Assembly (NCBI RefSeq): GCF_003007715.1
Contig: NZ_PXNO01000024.1
Coordinates: 1 to 38,701 of the forward strand
Direction of reading: 5' to 3'
Origin: Marinobacter shengliensis
GTDB taxonomy: Bacteria > Pseudomonadota > Gammaproteobacteria > Pseudomonadales > Oleiphilaceae
Length of the DNA stretch: 38,701 bases
Of the stretch, positions 16,401 through 24,133 are shown piece after piece. How positions within the stretch are numbered: the stretch's first letter is position 1; each line of letters starts with the position of its first letter. The translations under genes and the position numbers were made by a program. The notes beneath the pieces were generated by a model. The model did not search any database. It was given only the letters and a program-made list of their open reading frames with translations, and had not been told where the DNA came from.

Positions 16401-17614
16401 CGTTTCAAACCCAGTTTCCGTGCTTCCATCTTGCGCTTGAAATACAGGTCCAGCCCGGCGGCGCCAGCCAACAGTGCAAACCCCAGAAATTCCGTGGCTG
16501 CATGGTAGCTGACGAAGAGCGCAAAAAGGACTAATGCCGCACCCATTGCTGCCAGCAGGCCCGGGCCGGTTTTGCGATGTCGAGCGTAGCCTGCTCCAAT
16601 CATGAAAAAGGCCATCACCGTAAACATAGCGATAGCCGATGACCAGGCCAAGGTAGAAAGAGACAGTTGAATGCCCAGGAGCGCGAGTAAACCAGATGCC
16701 GCCAGAACGCCATAACAGGTTATCAGTGCCATCATCAGTGCCAGCAGCCCTGAAAATCCGTGGCGATGTAGTTGGCCCAGCCATCGGCGAGGGCTTAGCC
16801 TTCTTGCCCACTCTCGAATGGGGCTGGGTGCTTTGTTGCCCCGTGTGGCGGAAAGCTCCACGGAGCAGGCCCCGAAACTCCGGGCAATATCCCGGGTCTG
16901 CTGGCTGGGGCTCAGTGCAAAGTAGTCGTGGCGGTTGAGTATTCTGATATCTTTAAAACCGGCGTCACCAAGCATCGCCAGGAGATCTTCTTCCACGGTG
17001 GCCCCCACCACGCATTCAACCCACAACCTGGGGTCGTCTTCGCAATCCACGGTAACCGGGCGGTGAATGACCACATCCGCTAGTTGCAGTTTGCCGCCCG
17101 GTTTGAGAATCCGGAACATTTCCCGAATGGCTTTGCGTTTAGAAGGTACCAGGTTCAGGGCGCCGTTGCTGGTGATGCTGTCTATGGTTTGATCGAGCAA
17201 GGGAATGTCCTCGGCGGAGCCCTGTATCGGGTGGATATTCGGGTACTTGCCTGCGATACATCGGCGGAGTTTCTGGAGCATGGCGGCGGTCAGGTCCAGG
17301 GCGATGACTTGGCCGGAGGGGCCGACGATATCGCCCGCGATGAGGCTGTCGTTGCCGGCGCCAGAGCCCAGGTCCAGAGTGGTGTGGCCGGGTTGGATAG
17401 CCTGGCCACGGAACGGCCAGCCGACGCCGGCGAAGGAGGCGGCGGTGCTCTTTGGTAGTCGGGATACCTGTTCTTCAGGGTAGCCAAGGGCCACACAGGC
17501 GTCTTGACCTGTCGGGAAATGGAAGGACATCTGAGGTGACTCGGCGACATGAGTATACATCTGCTGGACCGCATCCCGGATCTGATCGCTTGAATAACCC
17601 AAAATCGCTACCAT
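16397..17614 (-). CDS. ArsM-like SAM methyltransferase fused to a four-helix MerC-like membrane domain
   Basis: A 405-residue fusion. Residues about 1-260 are a class I methyltransferase: SAM motif LDLGSGAGND at 80-89, acidic ALDLTAAML at 105-113, SAEDIPL at 133-139, ITSNGALNLVPSKRKAIREM at 147-166, and LKPGGKL at 170-176. The SN-x-x-LNL-x-P-x-K wording, WVECVVGA (Cys201) and the FGACSVEL segment (Cys250) resemble arsenite methyltransferases. However, the GCG-type cysteine motif after the first helix reads FAGVGWP, so arsenic specificity is uncertain. Residues about 288-393 form four membrane helices arranged like MerC-type mercury transport domains. GGGGAGGAC precedes the ATG. It is the third gene of the sigma/anti-sigma operon. 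The likely role is membrane-tethered detoxification or lipid methylation, which is inference. Confidence 0.75.
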   Translation of the reverse strand: MVAILGYSSDQIRDAVQQMYTHVAESPQMSFHFPTGQDACVALGYPEEQVSRLPKSTAASFAGVGWPFRGQAIQPGHTTLDLGSGAGNDSLIAGDIVGPSGQVIALDLTAAMLQKLRRCIAGKYPNIHPIQGSAEDIPLLDQTIDSITSNGALNLVPSKRKAIREMFRILKPGGKLQLADVVIHRPVTVDCEDDPRLWVECVVGATVEEDLLAMLGDAGFKDIRILNRHDYFALSPSQQTRDIARSFGACSVELSATRGNKAPSPIREWARRLSPRRWLGQLHRHGFSGLLALMMALITCYGVLAASGLLALLGIQLSLSTLAWSSAIAMFTVMAFFMIGAGYARHRKTGPGLLAAMGAALVLFALFVSYHAATEFLGFALLAGAAGLDLYFKRKMEARKLGLKR

Positions 17615-17652
17615 CGCGCTGTCCTCCCCGTTATTTGGGCCAACCCATCAGG

Positions 17653-17886
17653 CTATTGCCCGGTTAAATCCCGAATTCGTTGCTTCAATCGAGTTGGTGC
17701 CGCTTCTACGCCCGTTGCTGCGATCCTTTGGCGAAGCCGACGTTCAAATTCCGCCCGGCTGAAGCAATCAAAACAACGTTTGAGGTGGTCATCGATGACC
17801 TGCTGATTCTGCTCATCCAGCTCTCTGTCCAGGTACTCGAACAGGTGATCAATGACTTCCTCACAGGATATCTGCGATGCCTTCAT
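17653..17886 (-). CDS. Small zinc-finger (ZAS/zf-HC2) anti-sigma factor
   Basis: A 77-residue protein with the ZAS zinc site H34-x3-C38-x2-C41 (DHLKRCFDC), a preceding Cys8, and the helices that grip an ECF sigma factor (CEEVIDHLFEYLDRELDEQ). There is no membrane helix, so it is a soluble cytoplasmic anti-sigma factor of the kind that can sense thiol oxidation or metal through its zinc cluster. Its start overlaps the sigma gene stop by 4 nt, the standard coupling for a sigma/anti-sigma pair. The C-terminal part is basic with no recognised sensor domain. Confidence 0.88.
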   Translation of the reverse strand: MKASQISCEEVIDHLFEYLDRELDEQNQQVIDDHLKRCFDCFSRAEFERRLRQRIAATGVEAAPTRLKQRIRDLTGQ

Positions 17887-18536
17887 GGACTCACCCTCCC
17901 GGATTTGCTTTTTGCGTGGCCGGTTAATCCGGCGTCCTGACCCTGTCGCCAGAGTGATTTCTGCAACAGCCCCCGGGCGCGGTTCAATCGGGACCGAACG
18001 GTACCCGATGGCACATCGAGAATGTGAGCAACTTCGTCGTAGCTGTGGCCCTGAATCTCCACCAGAACGAGCACGATCCGGTATGGGTCTGCCAGTGCAT
18101 CAATGGCTTGCGCCAGGTCTTGCTCAAGCAACTGATTGATGAAATCCGCCTCGGGCTGACCGATCCAAAGCAGGAATGGCTGATGTAAGTGGGCAAACAG
18201 GGAAAAAGCAGCAGCGTCAGAAGTTTCGGGCTCATCAAGCGATACTTCCTTCTCCTGGCGACACTGTTTTCGTCGCCAGTGGTCGATAAAGGTGTTGTGC
18301 AATATGCGGAAGAGCCAGCCATCCAGGTGATTGGGATCGTCCAGTTGTTCCAGCCGCCGCCAGGCGTTAGAGACCGCTTCAGCGACCACATCCTCGGCTT
18401 CGTCAGGATTGCGGGTGAGGCGCAAGGCGGTTCCGTAGAGTCGGTCCATCAACGCCTCGACCTGGCGCCTGAAAATGGAGCGAATCTGTTCCGGGTGCTG
18501 GTGTTGCCCTGGATTATCCGAAGCCTTCGTGTCCAT
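17883..18536 (-). CDS. ECF-family RNA polymerase sigma factor
   Basis: A 217-residue sigma factor from ATG 18536 (GGGGAA upstream). Region 2 is RLYGTALRLTRNPDEAEDV ... AWRRLEQLDDPNHLDGWLF and HNTFIDHWRRK; region 4 is ALADPYRIVLVLVEIQGHSY, then HILDVPSGTVRSRLNRAR. The linker between them is longer than usual (about 50 residues with an aromatic FLLWIGQPEAD stretch). The frame is open upstream to 18716, but that longer start would lie upstream of the predicted promoter (18565-18590), so 18536 is preferred. It is coupled to a ZAS anti-sigma factor and an ArsM-like fusion, and probably autoregulates through that promoter. Confidence 0.93.
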   Translation of the reverse strand: MDTKASDNPGQHQHPEQIRSIFRRQVEALMDRLYGTALRLTRNPDEAEDVVAEAVSNAWRRLEQLDDPNHLDGWLFRILHNTFIDHWRRKQCRQEKEVSLDEPETSDAAAFSLFAHLHQPFLLWIGQPEADFINQLLEQDLAQAIDALADPYRIVLVLVEIQGHSYDEVAHILDVPSGTVRSRLNRARGLLQKSLWRQGQDAGLTGHAKSKSGRVSP

Positions 18537-18564
18537 AGCGGTTCCCCGTGAGCTCTTTCGCAGG

Positions 18565-18590
18565 GACGAAGCGGTCAGGGTAAATGTTCC
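18565..18590 (-). promoter_or_regulatory. ECF-type promoter for the sigma/anti-sigma/methyltransferase operon
   Basis: On the minus strand the -35 element GGAACATTT begins at 18590 and the -10 element CGTCC begins at 18568. GGAAC and CGTC are separated by exactly 17 nt, the classical ECF layout. Transcription would begin near 18555, giving a leader of about 20 nt before ATG 18536. An identical pair of boxes in mirror orientation serves the cupin gene. Confidence 0.7.
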
Positions 18591-18601
18591 TGAATTCTCC
18601 G

Positions 18602-18628
18602 GGAACATTTGGTCACCCGGATACGTCC
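18602..18628 (+). promoter_or_regulatory. ECF-type promoter for the cupin gene
   Basis: On the plus strand GGAACATTT (18602-18610) is the -35 element and CGTCC (18624-18628) the -10 element, with 17 nt between GGAAC and CGTC. The boxes and spacing match the divergent sigma-operon promoter exactly while the spacer bases differ, which argues for recognition by the same sigma factor. The two -35 boxes are separated by 11 nt and form an inverted repeat. Confidence 0.7.
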
Positions 18629-18700
18629 TTGCGGCAGCCGGGCAGGTGTCTGGCGTAACAGCAAACTCGGGAAGGACCCATACTATGGAGGATAGATGCG

Positions 18701-19213
18701 ATGGATACTTATGCAAAGCAATGCCAACCGGGCCGTAAGATCATATTGGCCGTGGCTTCCGCTACGCTGGTGTGTTTCAGTCTGGTGTCAGTTGTCCAGG
18801 CCAAGACACCCTACAAGGGCGAGGGCCATATGATGATCGAGCCGTCAGAGATGTCATGGAAGCCTGTTGCCTCCATGGCGGAAGGGGCCGAAATCACTGT
18901 TCTGGAAGGTGATCTGAGCAGCGGAGAACCGTTCACTATTCGGCTTCGATTGCCGGCCGATTACAAAGTGTTGCCGCACATTCACCCGGCCTATGAGCGG
19001 GTAACGGTGCTGTCTGGCACCTTTCATTTCGCCCATGGCGAGGAGTTCCGTCATGACGAGGCCAGGGCACTGCCCACTGGCAGTCTGGCCATTATGGCCC
19101 CCGGCGAACCCATGTTCGGTTATGCCGGGGAGCAAGGCACGGTCATCCAGTTGCATGGTAACGGGCCCTGGGGCATTGAGTACCTCAACCCCGCAGACGA
19201 TCCACGTAAATGA
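18701..19213 (+). CDS. Exported cupin-domain protein
   Basis: A 170-residue protein with a basic start and hydrophobic stretch (IILAVASATLVCFSLVSVVQA) giving a signal peptide cut before KTPYKG, so it is periplasmic. The cupin barrel has LPHIHPAYERVTVLSGTFHFAHGEEF (two His, a Glu and a later His in the metal-binding pattern), PTGSLAIMAPGEPMF and VIQLHGNGPW. GGAGG (18687-18691) is 9 nt before the ATG. The predicted ECF promoter lies about 75 nt upstream, tying it to the divergent sigma factor. Cupins occur as enzymes or sensors; which applies here cannot be told. Its stop is 4 nt from that of the converging PhnB-like gene. Confidence 0.8.
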   Translation: MDTYAKQCQPGRKIILAVASATLVCFSLVSVVQAKTPYKGEGHMMIEPSEMSWKPVASMAEGAEITVLEGDLSSGEPFTIRLRLPADYKVLPHIHPAYERVTVLSGTFHFAHGEEFRHDEARALPTGSLAIMAPGEPMFGYAGEQGTVIQLHGNGPWGIEYLNPADDPRK

Positions 19214-19217
19214 GCCG

Positions 19218-19718
19218 TTAACGGCGGCCTGGTGTCACGCCATGCCGGGCCGCCTCTATCGCCGAGATGTCGATCTTGCCCATCTCCATCATCGCTTCGA
19301 AGGCACGCCGGGCGGCGGCGCGGTCGGGGTCGGCTATGGCTTCAGTCAACGCCACTGGCGTGATCTGCCAGGAGATTCCCCATTTGTCTTTGCACCATCC
19401 GCAAGCGCTTTCTTCGCCGCCATTGCCAACGATCGCATTCCAGTACCGGTCCGTTTCCTCCTGATCTTTCGTGGCGACCTGAAACGAAAACGCTTCGTTG
19501 TGCTGGAAGGCGGGGCCGCCGTTGAGCCCGAGACAGGGAGTGCCGAGTACCGTGAACTTAACGGTCAGCACATCGCCCTGGGCACCGGAGGGAAAATCTC
19601 CGGGAGCGTGGAGTATTTCTCCCACCGAGGAGTCGGGGAAGGTTTGCGCGTAGAAACGAGCCGCTTCTTCGGCATCGCCGTTATACCAGAGGCAAATGGT
19701 ATTCTTGGGATGTTCCAT
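19218..19718 (-). CDS. PhnB-like / VOC superfamily protein (3-demethylubiquinone methyltransferase-like fold)
   Basis: A 166-residue protein from ATG 19718 with GGAGGAG nearby. It has the pattern of the PF06983 group: ICLWYNGDAEEAARFYAQTF, GDFPSGAQGDVLTVKFTVLGTPCLGLNGGP, FSFQVATKDQEETDRYWNAI, CGWCKDKWGISWQITP, ending in helices with AFEAMMEMGKIDI. Despite the database name, these are glyoxalase-fold proteins with no proven methyltransferase activity. An upstream in-frame extension to 19796 lacks a good start. No functional tie to the neighbours is visible. Confidence 0.88.
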   Translation of the reverse strand: MEHPKNTICLWYNGDAEEAARFYAQTFPDSSVGEILHAPGDFPSGAQGDVLTVKFTVLGTPCLGLNGGPAFQHNEAFSFQVATKDQEETDRYWNAIVGNGGEESACGWCKDKWGISWQITPVALTEAIADPDRAAARRAFEAMMEMGKIDISAIEAARHGVTPGRR

Positions 19719-19880
19719 GATGTTACTCCTCCATTCGATGTGTCGATCTGCGCTCTGTGTATCCGTATTGATTGTGCTTATCAATATAGATCCCACACGG
19801 TGGCGCTCCAGTGGTTTTACTGGCCTTCACTGGTAGGTCGTGTGGCAGGGCTGGGAATCGACAGAGGATGGAAGAATTTT

Positions 19881-19904
19881 CAGGAGGGCCTTTAAGCCCT
19901 CCTG
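19881..19904 (-). terminator. Probable terminator hairpin of the polyamine import operon
   Basis: A perfect 9-bp stem, CAGGAGGGC (19881-19889) and GCCCTCCTG (19896-19904), with a 6-nt loop, 24 nt beyond the potI stop on the minus strand. The following minus-strand bases are AAAATTCTT, so the T-run is weak; the hairpin may mainly protect the 3' end of the transcript. Confidence 0.5.
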
Positions 19905-19928
19905 AATGAGTTTCGTATCTCGGGGGCG

Positions 19929-20750
19929 TTAACGGGGCCGCAACCGCCGCTTCTCCGCCCGTCGCATCCAGAACCACGCGATAAACGCGATCACCGAAAC
20001 CACGGCAATAATGATGGTCGCCAACGCATTGATCTCCGGCGACACCCCCATCCGCACAGATGAGAACACCACCATCGGCAGAGTCGTCGCCCCGGGCCCG
20101 GAGACAAAGCTGGCAATCACCAGGTCATCCAGGGACAGGGTAAACGCCAGTAACCAGCCCGACACCAGGGCCGGCGCAATCACCGGCAATGTGATCACAA
20201 AGAAGGTTTTCAGCGGCGTACAGCCCAGATCCATGGCGGCTTCTTCGATGGAGCGATCCACTTCCCGCAGCCGCGCGCTCACCACCACTGCCACATAGGC
20301 ACTGCAGAAAGTGGTATGGGCAATCCAGATGGTGGCCATGCCACGGTCCGCTGGCCAGCCAATCAACTGCGCCATCTGCACAAACAGCAGCAACAGCGAC
20401 AGGCCCGTGATCACTTCTGGCATCACTAGAGGCGCGGTGATCATACTGGACAGCAGGGTGCGGCCGCGCATCTTCTTGAACCGGGCAATCACAAACGCGC
20501 ACAGGGTGCCCAGGCACACCGCCATGCTGGCAGAGTAGAAGGCAATACGCAGGCTCATCCAGACAGCAGACAGAATCTGCTCGTTGGCAAACAGCGCGCC
20601 GTACCACTTGGTGGAAAATCCGGCCCATACCGATACCAACCGGGAGGCGTTGAAGGAATACACAATCAACACCACCATCGGCAGGTACAGGAACAGCATG
20701 CCCAGCACCAGCATGGTTTTGGAGAAACCGGGAGCTCTTAGCCTAACCAT
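19929..20750 (-). CDS. potI: Polyamine ABC transporter permease PotI
   Basis: A 273-residue inner-membrane permease with six predicted helices. The EAA loop that contacts the ATPase reads EEAAMDLGCTPLKTFFVITLPVIAPAL. LSLDDLVIASFVSGPGATTLPMVVFSSVRMGVSPEINALAT is the typical PotI/PotC C-terminal wording. The start is ATG 20750, which overlaps the end of potH by 8 nt; a longer frame to 20792 is not supported. It pairs with PotH to form the pore of the putrescine/spermidine importer. It is the last gene of potFGHI; whether putrescine is the preferred substrate is inferred from gene order. Confidence 0.92.
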   Translation of the reverse strand: MVRLRAPGFSKTMLVLGMLFLYLPMVVLIVYSFNASRLVSVWAGFSTKWYGALFANEQILSAVWMSLRIAFYSASMAVCLGTLCAFVIARFKKMRGRTLLSSMITAPLVMPEVITGLSLLLLFVQMAQLIGWPADRGMATIWIAHTTFCSAYVAVVVSARLREVDRSIEEAAMDLGCTPLKTFFVITLPVIAPALVSGWLLAFTLSLDDLVIASFVSGPGATTLPMVVFSSVRMGVSPEINALATIIIAVVSVIAFIAWFWMRRAEKRRLRPR

Positions 20751-21672
20751 TCTTTTCCATCTCCCGTGCCTGGAAACGGTGGAACAACACAATAGGCACC
20801 AGCAGCAGTGCCAGCATCACAATCGCCAGGGCCGAGGCCACCGGCCAGTCCCGGTTGTTGAAGAACTCTTCCCACAGCACCTTGCCGATCATCAGGGTAT
20901 CCGGCCCGCCCAACAGTTCCGGAATCACGAATTCGCCCACGGCGGGTATAAATACCAGCATGGAGCCCGCCAAAATGCCTGCCTTGGACAGCGGCAGGGT
21001 GATCGCCCAGAACGTTGTCATGCTGCGGCAGCCAAGATCCGACGCCGCTTCCAGCAGGCGTATATCCAGCTTCACCAGGTTGGTGTAGATGGGCAGGATC
21101 ATGAACGGCAGGTAGGCGTACACAATGCCCAGAATCACCGCAAAGTTGGTGTTCAGCATTTTCAGGGGCGAGTCGATCAGCCCCAGCCACATCAGGAACG
21201 TGTTCAGCAGGCCCTGGTTGCCGAGAATGCCCATCCAGGCGTATACCCGAATCAGGAATGAGGTCCAGGACGGCAGCATCACCATCAGCAGGAACACCAG
21301 TTGCCAGTGCTTGGGTGCCCGGGCGATAGCGTAAGCCATGGGATAACCGATCAGCAGGCAGAACAGGGTCGCCAGGAACGCCGTCTTCAACGAGCCCCAG
21401 TAGGCGGCCACGTACAAGCTGTCGGAGGCCAGGAACAGGTAATTGCCAAAGTTCACCACCACCGACAGGGTATTGTCGACAAAGCGGAACACCGGTTCGT
21501 AGGGCGGAATGGCCATCACCGCCGAGGTCAGACTGATTTTCAGTACCAACGCAAACGGCAGCAGGAAAAACAGCAGCAGCCAGGCAAAGGGTACCCCGAA
21601 CACAACTCGCCGATGGAATACCACTGCCCGCACCCGCTCGGCGAAGGGGGTTGCCAGAAGCTTCTTGGTCAT
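20743..21672 (-). CDS. potH: Polyamine ABC transporter permease PotH
   Basis: A 309-residue permease from ATG 21672, 4 nt after the potG stop. Helices include FGVPFAWLLLFFLLPFALVLKISL at the N-terminus, and the EAA loop is LLEAASDLGCRSMTTFWAITLPLSKAGI. The segments VYAYLPFMILPIYTNL and FIPAVGEFVIPELLGGPDTLMIG are characteristic of PotH/PotB. It forms a heterodimeric channel with PotI and is energised by PotG. The in-frame extension to 21795 runs inside potG and is rejected. Confidence 0.93.
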   Translation of the reverse strand: MTKKLLATPFAERVRAVVFHRRVVFGVPFAWLLLFFLLPFALVLKISLTSAVMAIPPYEPVFRFVDNTLSVVVNFGNYLFLASDSLYVAAYWGSLKTAFLATLFCLLIGYPMAYAIARAPKHWQLVFLLMVMLPSWTSFLIRVYAWMGILGNQGLLNTFLMWLGLIDSPLKMLNTNFAVILGIVYAYLPFMILPIYTNLVKLDIRLLEAASDLGCRSMTTFWAITLPLSKAGILAGSMLVFIPAVGEFVIPELLGGPDTLMIGKVLWEEFFNNRDWPVASALAIVMLALLLVPIVLFHRFQAREMEKNG

Positions 21673-21676
21673 GGCG

Positions 21677-22795
21677 TCAGTTCCAGAGCAGGATCGGGCT
21701 GGAGGCTTCCCAGGACACATAGACCCGGTCACCCCAGGTGGGTCGCTCACCACGGCGTTCCACGTTGGCCATGGTGGCCTGAACCCGCTTGCCACTGGCC
21801 AGCTTCACGTAATAAGACGTGATATCGCCCAGGTAGGCGATGTTGTCGACCGTACCGCAGCTCCAGTTGGTGTCACCTTCCGGTTTCTCTGTGGTCAGGT
21901 AGATCTTTTCCGGGCGCAGGGCAATCAGGGTTTCCGTGGTTTCTGCTGGCGTGGTTACGCCCCGGTCAATAAACACCGGTGCATCCAGCAGTTCGCTGGT
22001 CAGTGAAATGCTGTCGGAGTTGTCTTCCAGGATGTTCGACTCAAAAATATTCACCGAGCCGATAAACTCCGCCGTCATGCGGCTGTTCGGGCTCTCGTAG
22101 ATATCAATGGGTGAGCCCACCTGGGCAATCCGGCCGTGAGACATAATGGCAATACGGCTGGCCATGGTCATGGCTTCTTCCTGGTCGTGGGTGACCATCA
22201 GGCAGGTTACGCCCACCTTTTCCAGGATATCCACCAGCTCCAGCTGCATTTCCGTGCGCAGTTTTTTGTCGAGCGCGCCCATGGGCTCGTCCAGCAGCAA
22301 CAGTTTAGGGCGTTTGGCCAGGGATCGGGCCAGGGCCACGCGCTGTTGCTGGCCGCCAGACAACTGTTGTGGTCGCCGCTTGCCGTAGGCTTCCATTTTT
22401 ACCAGTTTGAGCATGGCCGCCACGCGGTCGGCGATTTCGTTTTTCGGCAGCTTGTCCTGTTTCAGCCCCATGGCAATGTTCTGCTCCACCGTCATGTGGG
22501 GGAACAGGGCATAGGACTGGAACATCATGTTGGTGGGCCGCAGGTACGGGGGCAGGGCTGTGATGTCTTGTCCATCCAGCACGATGCGGCCCGAATCCGG
22601 AGTTTCAAAGCCTGCCAGCATGCGCAGCAGGGTGGATTTGCCGGAACCGGAACCACCCAGCAGGGCGAAGATCTCGCCCTTGTGGATGTCCAGGCTGACA
22701 TCGTCCACCGCCAGGGTGCTGTCAAAGCTCTTGGAAATGCCCTTGATGCTGAGAAGCACCTCCGCTTGCGCGGAGGTGCTGTTGGTTACGGCCAC
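21677..22795 (-). CDS. potG: Polyamine ABC transporter ATPase PotG
   Basis: A 372-residue ATPase. Walker A is GGSGSGKST at 47-55, the signature LSGGQQQRVALARSLA begins at 145, Walker B LLLLDEP ends at 171, and the switch His203 is in VTHDQ. A C-terminal TOBE-type regulatory domain follows from about 275 (LRPEKIYL, NIAYLGDITSYYVKL, GDRVYVSW). It follows potF by 2 nt and precedes potH by 4 nt. All catalytic motifs are intact. Confidence 0.95.
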   Translation of the reverse strand: MAVTNSTSAQAEVLLSIKGISKSFDSTLAVDDVSLDIHKGEIFALLGGSGSGKSTLLRMLAGFETPDSGRIVLDGQDITALPPYLRPTNMMFQSYALFPHMTVEQNIAMGLKQDKLPKNEIADRVAAMLKLVKMEAYGKRRPQQLSGGQQQRVALARSLAKRPKLLLLDEPMGALDKKLRTEMQLELVDILEKVGVTCLMVTHDQEEAMTMASRIAIMSHGRIAQVGSPIDIYESPNSRMTAEFIGSVNIFESNILEDNSDSISLTSELLDAPVFIDRGVTTPAETTETLIALRPEKIYLTTEKPEGDTNWSCGTVDNIAYLGDITSYYVKLASGKRVQATMANVERRGERPTWGDRVYVSWEASSPILLWN

Positions 22796-22797
22796 CG

Positions 22798-23904
22798 TCA
22801 GCGACCAGACTTCACGCTGGTCCAGGTACGGGTCATCAGGCGCTGGGCGTCCTGGGGCCGACCTTCCATGATGTAGAGATTCTTCATCACCTCATCAGTG
22901 GGGTAGATGCTGGTGTCTTCCAGGATTTCCGGGTTCACAAACTCGTCCGCCGCCTTGTTCGGGTTGGCGTACCACACGTAGTTGGTAACGTCCGCGATGA
23001 TCTCCGGGCGCATCAGGAAGTCCATCAGTTTATGGGCGTTCTCCACGTTCGGCGCGCCGGCCGGAATGGTCATCATGTCAAACCACAGCACCGCACCCTC
23101 CTTTGGGATGGTGTAGCGGATGACGTTGCCATTCTCGGCTTCCTCGGCGCGTGCAGCAGCCTGCAGGATGTCGCCGGAGTAGCCGGCCGCCACACACAGG
23201 TCACCGTTGGCCAGGTCGCCGATGTATCGGGACGAGTGGAAGTAGGTGATGTTCGGGCGCACGGCCCGGATCACATCGCCACCTTTTTTGATGTCATCAG
23301 CGTTGTTGCTGTTCGGGTCCAGGCCAATGTAGGCCATGGCGGCGCGCACCATTTCCTCGCCGGAATCCAGCATGGCAATGCCACAACCGCCAGCGGCCAG
23401 CTTGCTGGTTACTTGCGGGTCAAACACCAGGGCCCAGGAGTCCACGGGTGCGTCGTCGCCCAGGATTTTCTGAATTCGGCCTTCATTGTAGCCGTAGCCG
23501 TTGGTGCCCCAGAGGTAAGGCAGGGAGAACTTGCTGCCCGGGTCAACCTTTTCCAGGTCGTCCATCAGGTCCGGGTTCAGGTTAGCCATGTTTGGTAGTT
23601 TGCTGTGGTCCAGCGCCACGAAGGCTTTGGCAGAGATCTGCTTGGCCACGTAGTGGTTGGAGGGCACAACAAGGTCGTAACCGGAGCGGCCAGAAAGCAG
23701 CGCAGCTTCCAGCACCTCGTTGCTGTCGTAAACATCGTAGACAACCTTGATGCCGGTTTCTTGGGTGAACTTCGCCAGGGTGTCCTCGGCGATGTAGTCA
23801 GACCAGTTATAAACACGCACTTCTCCGGCGGCAAAAACCGAAGAGGCACCCAGAGACAACGCAACAGCGGCGGCAAGCGCCTGTGGCTTACACAACTTGA
23901 ACAT
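22798..23904 (-). CDS. potF: Periplasmic polyamine-binding protein PotF
   Basis: A 368-residue solute-binding protein from ATG 23904. The signal peptide KPQALAAAVALSLGASSVFAA is cut before GEVRVYNWSDYIAEDTLAKF, the classical start of mature PotF/PotD. Later segments LPYLWGTNGYGYNEGRI, CVAAGYSGDILQA, EGAVLWFDMMTIPAGAPN and AHKLMDFLMRPEIIADVTNYVWYANPN complete the polyamine-binding pattern, including Trp and acidic residues that line the pocket in the family. It is the first gene of the operon; its promoter should lie in 23905-24270. The in-frame extension to 23940 has no signal-peptide logic. Confidence 0.94.
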   Translation of the reverse strand: MFKLCKPQALAAAVALSLGASSVFAAGEVRVYNWSDYIAEDTLAKFTQETGIKVVYDVYDSNEVLEAALLSGRSGYDLVVPSNHYVAKQISAKAFVALDHSKLPNMANLNPDLMDDLEKVDPGSKFSLPYLWGTNGYGYNEGRIQKILGDDAPVDSWALVFDPQVTSKLAAGGCGIAMLDSGEEMVRAAMAYIGLDPNSNNADDIKKGGDVIRAVRPNITYFHSSRYIGDLANGDLCVAAGYSGDILQAAARAEEAENGNVIRYTIPKEGAVLWFDMMTIPAGAPNVENAHKLMDFLMRPEIIADVTNYVWYANPNKAADEFVNPEILEDTSIYPTDEVMKNLYIMEGRPQDAQRLMTRTWTSVKSGR

Positions 23905-24133
23905 TAGATGGTGTCCCTCACTGAAAAGGGATGGATACAAAGCGTGCAGGATGCACGCGGTGTTGTGCAGGTCTGCTGAGGGTGGCCGCAGGTGGCAGGT
24001 GCTTGTGAGAGCACCGGTATGCCGCCTTATGACTCCTTTGAGGCTTATCCTGGAAACGGCGGAGGGGATCCTGCCGTATTCGAGCGATTTTTAACACGAG
24101 AACCCGGCGCGCGCTACAAAAATTTCAATATTG

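Noticed and set aside
16397..17614. Naming the fusion protein arsM
   Set aside because: One of the expected arsenic-ligand cysteine motifs is missing and no ars genes are nearby.
18537..18716. Extended N-terminus for the ECF sigma factor up to 18716
   Set aside because: The extension crosses the predicted promoter and encodes no sigma-like sequence; ATG 18536 has a suitable ribosome site and follows the promoter.
20584..21261. 225-residue plus-strand frame within potH/potI
   Set aside because: Gln/His-rich antisense shadow of the permease genes with no motif or ribosome site.
22136..22876. 246-residue plus-strand frame opposite potG/potF
   Set aside because: Antisense shadow; the minus-strand ATPase has every catalytic motif.
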